DNA of 14,008 nt from Actinomycetota bacterium (GTDB lineage Bacteria; Actinomycetota; Thermoleophilia; Gaiellales; Gaiellaceae): positions 1-14,008 of the forward strand of contig JAFAIV010000027.1 of the NCBI GenBank assembly GCA_019236545.1. The letters are read 5' to 3'. Every line of letters begins with the position of its first letter. Positions within the stretch are counted from its first letter, which is position 1. This document shows positions 6,518 to 12,800 of this stretch, piece after piece. The notes under the pieces are model-generated. The model saw nothing but the letters and a program-made list of their open reading frames with translations, ran no database searches and was not told the origin of the DNA. The position numbers were made by a program, and so were the translations under genes.

Positions 6518-6964
6518 GTGCTACGCGTCCTCTCGGCCGTAGCTGCGGCGATCCTTGCCCTTGCGGGCGCGGCGGCCGCGCTCGCCGTGCCGACGCCGAA
6601 GCCGCCCTTCTCCGGGCCGGAGACGCCGAGCACCGTCGCGACCGTCACGTCGACCGACCCGATCCCCGTCACCGGCGGACTCTTCGGGATCGTGAAGCGC
6701 GGCCCCGTCACGCCCGTCTGCCGCGTCGGCGTCCCCTGCGAGAAGCCCGCGGTCGGGATCCGCGTCAGCTTCCTTCTCGACGGCTCGGTGGTCGCCTCGG
6801 CCGTCACGGGCGCGCACGGCCGCTACCGCGTCGAGCTCGCGCCCGGAACCTACGCGGTCAGCGTCCCGCGGCCCGCAGGGATCGGCGGCGTGAAGCCGCA
6901 GACGGTGACGGTCGGGAGCGCCATGGCGCGCCTCGACCTCTTCGTCGACACCGGGATCCGCTAG
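6518..6964 (+). CDS. Small exported protein with a carboxypeptidase-regulatory-like (transthyretin-fold) domain
   Basis: 148 residues. A signal peptide covers about 1-23 (MLRVLSAVAAAILALAGAAAALA), followed by a Pro/Thr-rich linker (24-55). Residues about 56-145 resemble carboxypeptidase-regulatory-like beta sandwiches: GPVTPVCRVGVPCEKPAVG, then SFLLDGS, TGAHGRYRVELAPGTYAVSV and a closing strand. Cys68 and Cys74 could form a small disulfide loop. Such domains are usually non-catalytic structural or binding modules, and no enzyme active site is visible, so the function is unknown. GTG start at 6518; no ribosome binding site precedes it and a promoter-like pair ends 6 bases upstream, suggesting leaderless translation. 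It is separated from the S53 gene by a terminator, so it should be its own unit. Its TAG stop overlaps the lipA stop on the other strand by 4 bases (CTAG). Confidence 0.8.
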   Translation: MLRVLSAVAAAILALAGAAAALAVPTPKPPFSGPETPSTVATVTSTDPIPVTGGLFGIVKRGPVTPVCRVGVPCEKPAVGIRVSFLLDGSVVASAVTGAHGRYRVELAPGTYAVSVPRPAGIGGVKPQTVTVGSAMARLDLFVDTGIR

Positions 6965-7881
6965 TAGGCGACGGCGCCGCGGCCCGTGTCCGCGGCGTGC
7001 TTCTGCTCGTCGGCGCGGTAGCTCGAGCGCACGAGCGGGCCCGAGAAGACCGAGCCGAAGCCGAGCTCCTCGCCCTGCTCGCGGAACCAGCGGAACTCGT
7101 CCGGATGCACCCAGCGGTCGATCGGCGCGTGCTTCGAGCTCGGCTGGAGATACTGGCCAATCGTGACGACGTCAACGCCGTTTGCGCGCAGGTCGCGCAT
7201 CGTCTCGACGACCTCGTCGTTCGTCTCGCCGAGGCCGACGATGATCCCGGACTTCGTCAGCACCGGGTAGGTCGCGAGCTCCTTCGCGCGGCGCAGCAGC
7301 CGGAGCGCCCTGTCGTAGTCGGCCTTCGCGCCGCGCATTCGCGCGTGCAGGCGGCGCACCGTCTCGATGTTGTGGTTGAAGACCTCGGGACGCGCCGCGA
7401 GCACCGTCCGCAGCGCCTCTTCCTCGACGCCGAGGAAGTCCGGCGTCAGCACCTCGATCGAGCACTCCGGGAGCTTCGCCTTCAGCGCGCGGATCGTCGC
7501 CGCGTAGTGGCCGGCCCCGCGGTCAGGCACGTCGTCACGGTCGACCGAGGTGACGACAACGTGCTTCAGCTGCATCTGCGCTGCGGCCTGAGCGAGCCGC
7601 AGGGGCTCGAGCGGGTCGGGCGGCGACTCGGGCTTGCCGGAGTTGACGTAGCAGTACCGGCAGGCGCGGGTGCACGTGTCGCCGAGGATCTGGAAGGTCG
7701 CGGTGCCGCGTCCCCAACACTCGGAGATGTTCGGGCAGCGAGCCTCCTCGCAGATCGTGTGCAGCGAGAGGCCGTGCACGAGCTTCTGGACGTCGAAGTA
7801 CGCGCCGTCCTTCGAGGGCGCGCGTACCTTCATCCATTCGGGCCGGCGTGGGCGGTCGGCGACTGGGAGCGATGACTCCAT
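6961..7881 (-). CDS. lipA: Lipoyl synthase (radical SAM), LipA
   Basis: LipA inserts two sulfur atoms into the octanoyl group carried on lipoyl domains, making the lipoyl cofactor. 306 residues, a normal length. Both iron-sulfur cluster motifs are intact: the auxiliary-cluster cysteines Cys44, Cys49 and Cys55 (CEEARCPNISEC) and the radical-SAM triplet Cys70, Cys74 and Cys77 (GDTCTRACRYC). The C-terminal RSSY motif, whose serine ligates the auxiliary cluster, is present (VRSSYRA). ATG start at 7881; the only SD-like GAGG is too close (2 bases). A TAGACT -10-like box lies at 7898-7893 on the minus strand, 11 bases from the ATG, so the leader may be very short. It is transcribed divergently from the MFS gene across an 86-bp region and converges tail to tail with the small exported gene. 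Its biosynthetic partner lipB lies 2.8 kb away on the same strand. Confidence 0.98.
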   Translation of the reverse strand: MESSLPVADRPRRPEWMKVRAPSKDGAYFDVQKLVHGLSLHTICEEARCPNISECWGRGTATFQILGDTCTRACRYCYVNSGKPESPPDPLEPLRLAQAAAQMQLKHVVVTSVDRDDVPDRGAGHYAATIRALKAKLPECSIEVLTPDFLGVEEEALRTVLAARPEVFNHNIETVRRLHARMRGAKADYDRALRLLRRAKELATYPVLTKSGIIVGLGETNDEVVETMRDLRANGVDVVTIGQYLQPSSKHAPIDRWVHPDEFRWFREQGEELGFGSVFSGPLVRSSYRADEQKHAADTGRGAVAY

Positions 7882-7900
7882 GGCCTCGGGCCAGTCTAGT

Positions 7901-7953
7901 TTGCGGAGCCTTCGCTCCCGCCGCTACAGTCAAACGGACTACCGAGTCCGCTT
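7901..7953 (+). promoter_or_regulatory. Promoter and TetR-type operator of the MFS-tetR operon
   Basis: TTGCGG (7901-7906) and TACAGT (7925-7930), 18 bases apart, form a plausible promoter starting near 7937. Directly downstream lies a perfect dyad, CGGACT-ACCG-AGTCCG (7935-7950), extending to AA/TT at 7932-7933 and 7952-7953 with one mismatch: about 22 bp, the size of a TetR dimer site. It would cover the start point, so binding should repress. A second smaller dyad, GGAGC-CTTC-GCTCC (7905-7918), sits between the -35 and -10. The regulator is encoded in the same operon, so autoregulation is likely. lipA's -10-like box (7893-7898) lies just to the left. Confidence 0.65.
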
Positions 7954-7967
7954 ACGCAAGGAGCCTG

Positions 7968-9398
7968 ATGTCGCGCCACTCCACGAACCCCTGGGTCGTC
8001 CTCGTCCTCATCTGCCTCGCGCAGTTCATGGTCGTCCTCGACGCGACGATCGTGAACGTCGCCCTGCCGTCGATCCAGAAGGATCTCGGCCTCAGCGAGG
8101 CCAACCTCCAGTGGATCATCAACGCGTACACCCTCGTCTTCGGCGGCTTCCTGCTGCTCGGCGGGCGGGCGGGCGACCTGATGGGGCGGAAGCGGCTGTT
8201 CCTGATCGGGCTCGTGATCTTCACCGGCGCGTCGCTCCTGAACGGGCTCGCGCAGACCTCCGGGATGCTGATCGGCTTCCGCGCGCTTCAGGGCCTGGGC
8301 GCCGCGCTGATCTCGCCCGCCGCGCTCTCGATCATCTCGACGACGTTCGAGGAGGGGAAGGAGCGGGCGAAGGCGCTCGGGGTCTGGGCAGCGATCGCGA
8401 TCGGCGGCTCGGCCGTCGGCCTCGTGCTCGGCGGCGCGCTGACGCAGTCGCTCTCGTGGCGCTGGATCTTCTTCGTCAACGTCCCGGTCGGGATCCTCGC
8501 GTTCCTCTTCTCCTGGCGGATCGTCCCGGAGTCGAAGGACGAGCAGGCGCACAAGGCGTACGACATCGCCGGGGCCGTCACCGTCACCGGCGGGCTGATG
8601 ACGCTGGTCTACGCGATCGTGAAGGCGGAGACCGCGGGCTGGGGCTCGACGACGACGATCGTGCTCTTCGTCGCCGCGTTCGCGCTGCTCGCGTCGTTCA
8701 TCGCGATCGAGGCGCGTTCGGCGCATCCGCTCGTCCGGCTCTCGATCTTTCGCGTGCGCTCGCTCGCGACCGCGAACCTGACGATGTTCCTCGTCGCCTC
8801 CGGGATGTTCGCGATGTTCTTCTTCAACACGCTCTACATCCAGCGCGTGCTCGGCTACGGGCCGCTGACCGCGGGCCTCTCGTTCCTCCCGTTCACCGCC
8901 GGGATCATGGTCTCGGCCGGGATCGCGTCGAACTTCGCGCCGCGGATCGGAGTGCGGCCGGTCGCGGCGGTCGGGATGCTGCTGACCGCCGCCGGGATGC
9001 TGATGTTCGCCCGGATGGGCGTCGGCGGCTCGTACGCCGCCGACGTGCTGCCTGGCCTGATCGTCGCCTCACTCGGCATGGGCGCGGTGTTCATGCCGCT
9101 GACGCTCGTCGCGACGACCGGCCTCGAGGACGAGGACCAGGGCCTCGCGTCCGGCCTCTTCAACACGTCGCAGCAGGTCGGCGGCGCACTCGGCCTCGCG
9201 ATCCTCTCCACGGTCGCGGCCGGTCGGACGCACGGCGGCTCGTCGGCCGCGCTCGTCCACGGCTTCCACTACGCGTTCGCCGGGGCGGCGATGTTCGTCC
9301 TCGGCGGCCTCGTCGTGATGCTCGCGCTCCTGCGCCGCGAGCACGTCGCGAAGATCGAGGCCGTCGCGGACGCGGAGCCGGCCCTCGAAGCGGCCTGA
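7968..9398 (+). CDS. DHA2-type (EmrB/QacA-like) MFS multidrug exporter
   Basis: A 476-residue inner-membrane protein made almost entirely of hydrophobic segments, probably 14 helices. Such transporters export small hydrophobic compounds by proton antiport. Seen: motif D1 LDATIVNVALP (24-34), motif A GRAGDLMGRKR (66-76) in the first cytoplasmic loop, and a motif-C-like GGSAVGLVLGG (146-156). The proline usual in motif C (GPxxGG) is leucine here, which I believe is common in this subfamily. A hydrophilic tail of about 25 residues ends the protein. ATG at 7968 is preceded by AAGGAG (7958-7963) at 4 bases; the open frame upstream of it lacks such a site. The stop overlaps the next start (TGATG), so the transporter and the TetR regulator are translationally coupled. 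The substrate cannot be read from the sequence. Confidence 0.94.
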   Translation: MSRHSTNPWVVLVLICLAQFMVVLDATIVNVALPSIQKDLGLSEANLQWIINAYTLVFGGFLLLGGRAGDLMGRKRLFLIGLVIFTGASLLNGLAQTSGMLIGFRALQGLGAALISPAALSIISTTFEEGKERAKALGVWAAIAIGGSAVGLVLGGALTQSLSWRWIFFVNVPVGILAFLFSWRIVPESKDEQAHKAYDIAGAVTVTGGLMTLVYAIVKAETAGWGSTTTIVLFVAAFALLASFIAIEARSAHPLVRLSIFRVRSLATANLTMFLVASGMFAMFFFNTLYIQRVLGYGPLTAGLSFLPFTAGIMVSAGIASNFAPRIGVRPVAAVGMLLTAAGMLMFARMGVGGSYAADVLPGLIVASLGMGAVFMPLTLVATTGLEDEDQGLASGLFNTSQQVGGALGLAILSTVAAGRTHGGSSAALVHGFHYAFAGAAMFVLGGLVVMLALLRREHVAKIEAVADAEPALEAA

Positions 9399-9931
9399 TG
9401 TCGACCCTCCGCGCTGACGCGCAGCGCAATCTCGAGCGGGTGCTCGACGCGGCGACCGAGGTGTTCGCCGTGTCGGGCCCCGACGCGAGCGTGGACGAGA
9501 TCGCCCGGCGCGCCGGCGTCGGTCACGCGACCGTCTTCCGGCGCTTCCCGACGAAGGCGGACCTGATGTACGCCGTCGTCGAGCGCCACGTGGACGAGCT
9601 GCGCTCGCTCGCGGAGAAGGCGCTCGCGTCGCCCGACCCGGGCGAGGCGTTCTTCGGGTTCGTGCGCGGCGCCGCCGAGCTCGGGATGACGCTGCCCGGC
9701 CTGCAGAAGTGCGTGGTCGAGTGCGGCGAGAAGCCCGGCGCGGCCGAGCTCGAGCAGCTCATGGACCGGATCGTCTCGCGCGCGCAGCGTGCGGGAGCGG
9801 TGCGGCGCGACCTGAAGCCCCGCGACGTCGGCTCGCTGATCCGGGCGGCGCTCTTCGCGGCGCCGCCGGAGCAGTGGCGCAGCTACCTGGACGTCGTGCT
9901 CGAAGGGCTCAAACCCGCCGCGTCCCGGTGA
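9398..9931 (+). CDS. TetR/AcrR-family transcriptional repressor of the MFS operon
   Basis: 177 residues. The N-terminal TetR DNA-binding domain (about 10-60) has the classic helix-turn-helix at about 32-56: VDEIARRAGVGHATVFRRFPTKADLM. The rest is a helical ligand-binding and dimerisation domain ending LKPAASR, including RAQRAGAVRRDLKPRDVGSLIRAA, a pattern common in actinobacterial regulators of drug exporters. The ATG overlaps the MFS stop by one base (TGATG), so it is made by coupled translation. It most likely represses its own operon through the CGGACT-N4-AGTCCG dyad at 7935-7950; the inducer is unknown, perhaps an exporter substrate. Its last 23 bases overlap a small minus-strand frameshifted gene. 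Confidence 0.94.
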   Translation: MSTLRADAQRNLERVLDAATEVFAVSGPDASVDEIARRAGVGHATVFRRFPTKADLMYAVVERHVDELRSLAEKALASPDPGEAFFGFVRGAAELGMTLPGLQKCVVECGEKPGAAELEQLMDRIVSRAQRAGAVRRDLKPRDVGSLIRAALFAAPPEQWRSYLDVVLEGLKPAASR

Positions 9932-10048
9932 TCACGATGTGCCGGCGCTCCGTGCTGAACCGGTCGCCGTCCCGGTAGCGCTCGAACGCCTGCTCCATCG
10001 CAGCTTGAGGTGCGACGGCGTGCGGCGGGTCAGCTCCTCGAAAGCCAT
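9909..10048 (-). pseudogene. Small (about 46 aa) gene broken by one frameshift, function unknown
   Basis: A minus-strand start at 10048 has an excellent ribosome binding site, AAGGGAGG (10061-10054), 5 bases upstream. Frame 1 reads MAFEELTRRTPSHLK (10048-10004), with 13 of 14 codons after the ATG ending in G or C. The signal then continues in the other frame from 9998: MEQAFERYRDGDRFS... through ITGTRRV to TGA (9911-9909), with 27 of 28 sense codons after the ATG ending in G or C. Adding one base after AAG (10004) joins the halves as ...SHLKAAMEQAF..., 46 residues. As written, frame 1 runs on as 38 residues with an unnatural Ser/Arg/Thr-rich tail and stops at TGA (9934-9932). The cause may be a one-base deletion or a sequencing error. 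The 3' end overlaps the TetR gene by 23 bases, tail to tail. I do not recognise the family; the product looks charged and soluble. Confidence 0.6.
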
Positions 10049-10076
10049 GCCTGCCTCCCTTGGGCGAATGGCGCGC

Positions 10077-10107
10077 TGACTATCCGTCATTTGCGAGAGT
10101 CCGTCCA
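10077..10107. promoter_or_regulatory. Shared promoter region between the small minus-strand gene and the cupin gene
   Basis: This 58-bp divergent gap holds a short perfect dyad TGAC-TATCC-GTCA (10077-10089). On the minus strand, TGGACG (10107-10102) and GATAGT (10084-10079), 17 bases apart, each match consensus at 4 of 6 positions and would drive the small gene. I see no equally good plus-strand promoter for the cupin gene. Confidence 0.3.
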
Positions 10108-10649
10108 TGATCCCGGAAGCACGACTCGAGCAGACCGAGGAGGGCCTCGTCCCCCAGGGCGACGGCTGGTACGTGCTGAACGCGCGCGACGCCCAGTGGT
10201 GGTACACGGACGGGCGGCCCGCGTTCTGCAACCTCGAAGGACGGGCGGTGTTCGACCAGCTGGGCTTCAACATGAGCGTCCTCTGGCCGGGCCAGCCGCT
10301 GTCGCAGTACCACTGGGAAGCGGACCAGGAGGGCTTCTTCGTCGTCGCCGGCGAGGCGCTGCTGATCGTCGAGGAGCAGGAGCGGCCGCTGAAGCAGTGG
10401 GACTACTTCCACTGCCCGAAGCGGTGCAACCACGTGCTGATCGGCGCGGGTGACGGGCCGTGCGTCCTGATCGCGGTCGGTGCTCGGATCGACTCGGTGG
10501 ACAACCCCGACTGGGGCGGCTACCCGGTCTCCGAGGCGGCGGCTCGTCACGGCGCGAGCGTCGAGGAGGAGACGTCCGTCCCCGACGAGGCGTACGCGCC
10601 CTGGGTGAAGCGGACGCCGATGCGCTACCGGGACGGCTGGCTGCCCTAG
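10107..10649 (+). CDS. Single-domain cupin protein, probably metal-binding
   Basis: 180 residues with one conserved beta-barrel cupin core at about 55-125. Motif 1 is PGQPLSQYHWEADQEGFFVVAGEAL: His69 and Glu75 are likely metal ligands, and Glu71 sits where many cupins have a second histidine. Motif 2 is WDYFHCPKRCNHVLIG, with Pro104 and likely ligand His109. The family spans enzymes, sugar-binding and sensor proteins, so no reaction can be assigned. The C-terminal tail (about 130-180) carries DNPDWGGYPVSEAAARHGA, resembling uncharacterised actinobacterial cupins. ATG at 10107 with a weak GAGAG (10095-10099) 7 bases upstream. It lies downstream of the tetR gene but is separated by the small minus-strand gene, so it probably has its own promoter. 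Its TAG shares CTAG with the lipB stop on the other strand. Confidence 0.85.
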   Translation: MIPEARLEQTEEGLVPQGDGWYVLNARDAQWWYTDGRPAFCNLEGRAVFDQLGFNMSVLWPGQPLSQYHWEADQEGFFVVAGEALLIVEEQERPLKQWDYFHCPKRCNHVLIGAGDGPCVLIAVGARIDSVDNPDWGGYPVSEAAARHGASVEEETSVPDEAYAPWVKRTPMRYRDGWLP

Positions 10650-11359
10650 CCCGCGGCGAGCTGCGCGTGGACGGGCTGCGGCCAGAGGCCGGCGCCGTCC
10701 TCGGCCGGAAGCTCGCCGAACTCGAGCCCGAAGACCTCGGCGAGGGCAGCGACCGCATGCGGCCGCACCTCGTCGACGGCCACGGTGCGGCCGACCTCGC
10801 GCGCGATCGTCGTGAACATCGCGTCCTCGAGACCGCACGCGGTGATCCACTCCGTGAACGGCGCCGGGTCGAGGTCGACGTTGAGCGCGTAGCCGTGCGT
10901 CGTCACCCAGCGCGAGACGTGGACGCCGATCGACGCGATCTTCCGCGGCGGCCGCGTCAGCCAGAGGCCGGTCAGGCCGTCGATCGTCTCGCCCCGGAGC
11001 CCGAACGGCTCGACGGTCTTCGCGAGCGCGAGCTCGAGCCTGCGGACGTACTCCTTGACGTCGCGGCCGTGCCGCTTCAGGTCGAGGATCGGGTAGCAGA
11101 CGAGCTGGCCCGGCGCGTGGTAGGTGGACTTGCCGCCGCGGTCGGTCTCGACGATCTCGACGGCGGCGTTCGCCGGGACGTGGAGCTCGGCGCCCTCGTC
11201 GGTGCGTCGCCCGAGCGTCACGACCGGCGGGTGCTCGAGCAGGATCACCGTGTCCGGGATCGCGCCCTGCGAGACGGCACCCGCGAGCGACCGCTGGAGA
11301 TCCCACGCCTCGAGGTACGGGACCTCGCCGAGCTGGAGGAGGTACGCGCCCTGGGCCAC
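10646..11359 (-). CDS. lipB: Octanoyl-[acyl carrier protein]:protein N-octanoyltransferase, LipB
   Basis: LipB moves octanoate from acyl carrier protein to the lipoyl-domain lysine of 2-oxo acid dehydrogenases and glycine cleavage H protein, the first step of lipoate synthesis. 237 residues from GTG at 11359, a normal length. Motifs: LEHPPVVTLGRR (41-52), RGGKSTYHAPGQLVCYPILDL (74-94) with His81, and the catalytic pair Lys140 (RKIASIGV) and Cys175 (TACGLED). The open frame extends 56 codons further upstream, but that part is Arg/Pro-rich shadow of the E2 gene; GTG at 11359 lies 5 bases after the E2 stop, and no clear ribosome binding site is seen, so translation is probably coupled. It is the last visible gene of the dehydrogenase operon, whose E2 is its natural substrate. 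The stop overlaps the cupin stop by 4 bases. Confidence 0.96.
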   Translation of the reverse strand: MAQGAYLLQLGEVPYLEAWDLQRSLAGAVSQGAIPDTVILLEHPPVVTLGRRTDEGAELHVPANAAVEIVETDRGGKSTYHAPGQLVCYPILDLKRHGRDVKEYVRRLELALAKTVEPFGLRGETIDGLTGLWLTRPPRKIASIGVHVSRWVTTHGYALNVDLDPAPFTEWITACGLEDAMFTTIAREVGRTVAVDEVRPHAVAALAEVFGLEFGELPAEDGAGLWPQPVHAQLAAG

Positions 11360-11364
11360 AGGGG

Positions 11365-12792
11365 TCAGGCCCCGTCGCCCTCCCAGCCCTCCAGGCGGGC
11401 GCGGAGGTCGCGGAGGAACCGGCCGGCGTAGGCGCCGTCGATCAGGCGGTGGTCGTAGGTGAGCGTGACGTTCATCAGCGGACGGATCGCGATCACGTCG
11501 TTGCCGAGCTCGTCCTGGACGACCCACGGCCGCTTCACGAGCGCGTAGGTGCCGAGGATCGCCGACTGCGGCTGGCTGATGATCGGCGTCCCGTGGAAGG
11601 TGCCGTAGCCGCCGGGGTTCGTGATCGTGAAGGTGCCGCCCTGGACGTCGTCCGGCGTCAGCTGCTTGTTTCGGGCCTTGGCCGCGATGTCCGCGATGCC
11701 CTTGGCGAGGCCGAGCAGGTTCATCGTCTCGGCGTTGCGGAGCACCGGGACGATCAGGCCCTTCCCGTCCGCGAGCTCGACCGCGATGCCGAGGTTGACG
11801 TAGTTGCGCGTGACGATCGACTCGCCGCGCAGCTCCCCGTTGACGTACGGGTAGTCGCGGAGCGTCTCCACCGTCGCCTTCGCGACGAACGCGAGATAGG
11901 TCGGGTTGACGCCGTAGGCGGCCTGGTACTCCTTCTTCAGCTGCTCGCGCACCGCGACGACGCGGGACATGTCCACCTCGATCGCGCTCGTGACGTGCGC
12001 GGAGGTGTCGAGCGAGCGGCGCATGTGCTCGGAGATGCCGCGGCGCATCGCGGTCACGGGCTCGAGCTGCTCGCCCGGCAGCGCCTCGGCGGGCGCCACC
12101 TGCGGCGCGGCCGGCTTCGGCGGCGCCGGCGCGGCGGCAGCCGGAGCAGGGGCCGGAGCGGGAGCGGGAGCGGGAGCAGCCGCCGCGGGCGCGGGTGCCG
12201 CCGGAGCGGCTTGCGGCGCGGTGGGCGCAGGAGCGGGCTCGCCGGACTCGACGAATTCGAGGATGTCCTTCTTCGTCACGCGGCCGCCCTTGCCGGTGCC
12301 CTCGATGCTGCTCGGGTCGACGCCGTGCTCGGATGCGATCCGGGCCACGACCGGCGAGACGAACGCCTTGCCGTTCGAGCTCTCGCCGCTGGCGACCGGT
12401 TCGGGCGCGGCGGGCGCAGGCGTCTCGGCGGGAGACGCGGCGTTCGCCTCGGCCGCGGCCTGAGCCGTCGCCGGCTGCGCCGGCGCCTCCTGCGCGGGCG
12501 CGGGGTCGGGCTCGGCGGGCGCGGCCTCCGCGGGCGCTGCGCCGCCGCCGCCGATCTGGCCGAGCTTCGTCCCGACCTCGACGGTCTGGCCCTCCTGGAC
12601 GAGGATCTGCGTGAGCGTCCCGGACGCCGGCGACGGGACCTCGGTGTCGACCTTGTCGGTCGAGATCTCGAGCAGCGGCTCGTCAGCCTCGACGTGCTCC
12701 CCCTCCTGCTTGAGCCAGCGCGTAATCGTCCCCTCCGAGACGGACACGCCCATCTGGGGCATCACGACGTCGACTGCGGTCTCCGTTGCCAT
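11365..12792 (-). CDS. 2-oxo acid dehydrogenase E2 (dihydrolipoamide acyltransferase)
   Basis: The core subunit, passing the acyl group from E1 to CoA through its swinging lipoyl arm. 475 residues: one lipoyl domain (about 5-80) with attachment Lys47 in EISTDKVDTEVPSP; an Ala/Pro/Glu-rich linker (83-140); the peripheral-subunit-binding domain (about 143-180: VSPVVARIASEHGVDPSSIEGTGKGGRVTKKDI); a second (Ala-Pro)n linker (185-235); and the catalytic domain (about 240-470) ending in YDHRLIDGAYAGRFL, with active-site His448 and Asp452. ATG at 12792 has AGGAGG (12802-12797) 4 bases upstream, overlapping the E1beta stop; the long open frame before it is shadow of E1beta. Acyl specificity is not fixed by E2 sequence alone; the E1beta neighbour suggests branched-chain 2-oxo acids, but pyruvate or 2-oxoglutarate cannot be excluded. 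Confidence 0.95.
   Translation of the reverse strand: MATETAVDVVMPQMGVSVSEGTITRWLKQEGEHVEADEPLLEISTDKVDTEVPSPASGTLTQILVQEGQTVEVGTKLGQIGGGGAAPAEAAPAEPDPAPAQEAPAQPATAQAAAEANAASPAETPAPAAPEPVASGESSNGKAFVSPVVARIASEHGVDPSSIEGTGKGGRVTKKDILEFVESGEPAPAPTAPQAAPAAPAPAAAAPAPAPAPAPAPAAAAPAPPKPAAPQVAPAEALPGEQLEPVTAMRRGISEHMRRSLDTSAHVTSAIEVDMSRVVAVREQLKKEYQAAYGVNPTYLAFVAKATVETLRDYPYVNGELRGESIVTRNYVNLGIAVELADGKGLIVPVLRNAETMNLLGLAKGIADIAAKARNKQLTPDDVQGGTFTITNPGGYGTFHGTPIISQPQSAILGTYALVKRPWVVQDELGNDVIAIRPLMNVTLTYDHRLIDGAYAGRFLRDLRARLEGWEGDGA
12155..12178. repeat. GGAGCG hexanucleotide tandem repeat in the E2 linker
   Basis: Three exact GGAGCG units (12155-12172) and a fourth GGAGCA (12173-12178), within a longer run of related GC-rich hexamers. 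On the coding strand they encode the Ala-Pro repeats of the second flexible linker. Copy number could vary by slippage in steps of two residues without breaking the frame. Confidence 0.75.
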
Positions 12793-12800
12793 CGTTCCTC

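Noticed and set aside
6175..7875. Long plus-strand open frame running from the S53 gene through lipA
   Set aside because: Shadow of S53 and antisense of lipA; composition is Arg-rich and no motifs are present.
9994..10010. Programmed -1 ribosomal frameshift as the explanation for the split small gene
   Set aside because: A -1 slip would join the frames, but C-CTC-AAG is not a slippery heptamer and no stimulatory stem was obvious; a deletion or sequencing error is simpler.
11360..11527. Upstream extension of lipB into the E2 gene
   Set aside because: The extra residues are Arg/Pro-rich shadow of E2; LipB homology begins near the GTG at 11359 and gives a normal length.
12121..12240. Repeated hexamers as a CRISPR array or other repeat element
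   Set aside because: Units are 6 bp without spacers and lie in frame inside the E2 linker coding sequence.
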